A program made the position numbers and the translations under genes. From assembly GCA_905202595.1 (NCBI GenBank), contig CAJKSP010000008.1:1-64000 (forward strand): a stretch of 64,000 bases of DNA. Reading direction: 5' to 3'. Source of the stretch: an uncultured Sutterella sp. (GTDB lineage: Bacteria > Pseudomonadota > Gammaproteobacteria > Burkholderiales > Burkholderiaceae_F). Below are positions 62,461 through 64,000 of this stretch, in pieces; position 1 is the stretch's first letter, and each line of letters starts with the position of its first letter. The notes under the pieces were generated by a model. That model was not told the origin of the DNA and searched no databases. It saw nothing but the letters and a program-made list of their open reading frames with translations.

Positions 62461-63681
62461 ATGACAGACAACACTGACATTGAGAGCGAAGAAGAAGCCG
62501 AAAAGGCTGATGCCGCAGTGCTCCAAACGGCGCTTCAGACCTTTCGAAGCGCTGACATTTTCTGCCGCGTGATCGACAACTTCGGCGACGCAGGCGTCTG
62601 CTGGCGCCTCGCCAAGCGCCTGGCATCCTTCGGACTGACGGTGCGGCTTGTGATCGATCGTCCCGACATCCTCGGCAAGCTCGTTCCCGAACTCAACTCG
62701 GCGGCCGACGCCTCCCAAGCGGAAGGCATTGAGGTGCGCGCCTGGGATGCGTTCTCTCGAGAGACGCAGCCGCAGACGGCCGGCCTCGTCATTGAAACAT
62801 TTGCATGCCGCATTCCTGAAGCCTACGAAAAGGCCCTCGCCGCCGAAGCGGAGGCTGCGAAGGCAGAAAAGCGGCCGGCACGCTTCTTCTACTTCAATCT
62901 CGACTACCTCTCGGCAGAAAAATGGGTTGAGGACTTCCACAATGTCTGGGGGCTCCACCCGACGCTGCCGATTCGCAAGCTCTGGTTCTTCCCGGGATTC
63001 ACCGACAAGACGGGCGGCGTCTGCATTGAAGACGGCTACCTTGAGCGCGAATCGCACTTCAAGGATTCAGAGCGCGATGCCTTTCTGAAGAGTCTCGGCG
63101 CCGACCCGCAGGCGCTGACGCTTTTCTTCTTCTCCTACCCCTCGAACCCCGTCGAGGCGCTTGCCGAGGGCGCGGCGCTCTACGGCGACCCGCTCACGAT
63201 TCTGGCGGCGCCGGGAGAGGCGGGCGACAAGCTTGAAGCCGCCGTCGCCAAACTAGGCGCTGCGGCATCGAACGTACACATCGTCCGCCCTGGATTCTTC
63301 CCGCAGCGCGACTTCGACCGAGTGCTCTGGGCTTGCGACGCCGCCGTGATTCGCGGCGAAGACAGCTTCGTGCGCGCGCAGCTCGCCGGACTGCCGCTGC
63401 TTTGGTCGACCTATCCCACTGCAGACAAGGGACATCTGAAAAAGCTTGAAGCCTGGCTGGAGCGCATCGGCCCCTTCTTCCGGCCTGGCTCTCTTAAGGA
63501 CGACTTTGTGCGCGCAAACCGCCGCTGGGTCGCGGGCGACATCAGCGCCGGCGACATCTCGCGCTTCCTGGCCGCCGTGCCGGAATTTTGGTCAGGCGCA
63601 AGAAACTGGCGCCGCGGCCTTTTTGCACGCGGCGACCTGGCGCGGCGCATGCTCATCCGCGCCGCAGCGCAGGACGAATAG
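62461..63681 (+). CDS. earP: Protein-arginine rhamnosyltransferase EarP
   Basis: This 406-residue glycosyltransferase transfers rhamnose from dTDP-rhamnose to an arginine of elongation factor P. It has the catalytic DNFGDAGVCWRLAKRLA block (from Asp39) and NLDYLSAEKWVEDFHNVWG. The first 25 residues are an unconserved acidic tail. No strong Shine-Dalgarno precedes this ATG; earlier in-frame starts exist from 62350. efp, usually adjacent, does not follow; the next gene is on the opposite strand. Confidence 0.94.
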   Translation: MTDNTDIESEEEAEKADAAVLQTALQTFRSADIFCRVIDNFGDAGVCWRLAKRLASFGLTVRLVIDRPDILGKLVPELNSAADASQAEGIEVRAWDAFSRETQPQTAGLVIETFACRIPEAYEKALAAEAEAAKAEKRPARFFYFNLDYLSAEKWVEDFHNVWGLHPTLPIRKLWFFPGFTDKTGGVCIEDGYLERESHFKDSERDAFLKSLGADPQALTLFFFSYPSNPVEALAEGAALYGDPLTILAAPGEAGDKLEAAVAKLGAAASNVHIVRPGFFPQRDFDRVLWACDAAVIRGEDSFVRAQLAGLPLLWSTYPTADKGHLKKLEAWLERIGPFFRPGSLKDDFVRANRRWVAGDISAGDISRFLAAVPEFWSGARNWRRGLFARGDLARRMLIRAAAQDE

Positions 63682-63692
63682 CCGCCAGTCCT

Positions 63693-64000
63693 TCATTTGC
63701 CGCTGAAGAGCCCCCGGAGACGCCGGCCGATCACTCGCCCGGCAATGCCGGCCTTTCTAAGGGCCGGCTTCTCGCTTTCCTCAAGCCTTTCCATCGCAAG
63801 GCTCGATTTTTCCGCCGCCCAATCGCCGGCTTCCCGCACAGCCTTTCCGGCCGCGCGGCCGGCGCGCTCGGCGCTCCCCGGCGCCGGCGCGAGCCTGGAG
63901 AGCTGCTCGCCGGCGAAATCGGCCGCCTTTTCCGCGCCTTCCCGGATCGCCTCTGCCGCTTCTTCAGTCTTTTCCTCCACTGCGGCGCGCGCCTTGCCCG
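63693..64000 (-). CDS. Partial gene for an Ala/Glu/Arg-rich protein of unknown family
   Basis: The frame is open to the right edge, so the N-terminus lies outside. The visible C-terminal 100 residues are rich in Ala, Glu, Arg and Lys with amphipathic repeats (EEAAEAIREGAEKAADF; RAGRAAGKAVREAGDW) and end in RRLRGLFSGK. The pattern fits a helical stress- or envelope-associated protein, but I do not recognise a family. A GTG at 63980 could be a start. Confidence 0.6.
   Translation of the reverse strand, partial: GKARAAVEEKTEEAAEAIREGAEKAADFAGEQLSRLAPAPGSAERAGRAAGKAVREAGDWAAEKSSLAMERLEESEKPALRKAGIAGRVIGRRLRGLFSGK

Overview
The window looks like a chromosomal segment of a high-GC betaproteobacterium, most plausibly an anaerobic or microaerophilic gut member of the Burkholderiales such as Sutterellaceae. 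This is an inference. It rests on three Burkholderia-type trimeric porins, EarP (the arginine rhamnosyltransferase for EF-P), a short betaproteobacterial H-NS, the divergent ygfZ / mltG-tmk-holB arrangement, a complete System I cytochrome c maturation operon, and secreted respiratory proteins (an octaheme cytochrome and a Tat-exported flavoprotein).

Layout. 0-9 kb: a porin, with what looks like the 5' end of a group II intron just past its terminator at the left edge, then a reverse-strand dipeptide-type ABC importer operon that ends in a type I phosphodiesterase. 9-16 kb: two tandem tRNA-Ser(TGA) genes inside a ~400 bp duplication, then accA, cysS, a TPR protein, two cyclophilins and lpxH. 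16-20 kb: a second dipeptide/glutathione-type importer without a binding protein. 20-29 kb (all reverse strand): a TtrS-like sensor kinase, an octaheme cytochrome with the CX15CH motif diagnostic of MccA/SirA sulfite reductase, and a rhodanese, a DUF4418-like membrane protein, a MacB-type permease and ATPase and a periplasmic thioredoxin. 29-38 kb: a tyrosine recombinase, holB, tmk, mltG, ygfZ, an H-NS protein, an EamA transporter and an amino-acid binding protein. 38-41 kb: an M20 amidohydrolase with two membrane proteins (one DUF3100-like). 41.8-49.4 kb: ccmABCDEFGHI in unbroken order. 49.7-64 kb: a lipoprotein, uvrC, pgsA, a Tat flavoprotein, a small HTH protein, two porins (one broken at a G7 tract), a secreted carboxymuconolactone-decarboxylase-like protein, a large GDYXXLXY membrane protein, earP and a partial gene.

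How the genes may work together. The 20.5-29.2 kb block is the most interesting part. The octaheme cytochrome has seven CXXCH sites plus one CX15CH, the known MccA arrangement. The Fe-S/NrfD-type quinol dehydrogenase genes and dedicated haem lyase described beside other mcc/sir genes are not seen. In their place stand a sulfurtransferase-like protein, a Cys-rich membrane protein, an ABC exporter and a thioredoxin, preceded by a sensor kinase of the tetrathionate-sensor type. The ccm operon 15 kb away would supply ordinary haem attachment. I propose that this is a sulfite-respiration module with a different maturation and electron-transfer set. A second notable system is the porin at 56.8-58.0 kb, with one poly-G tract in the coding region and another upstream, which suggests phase variation.
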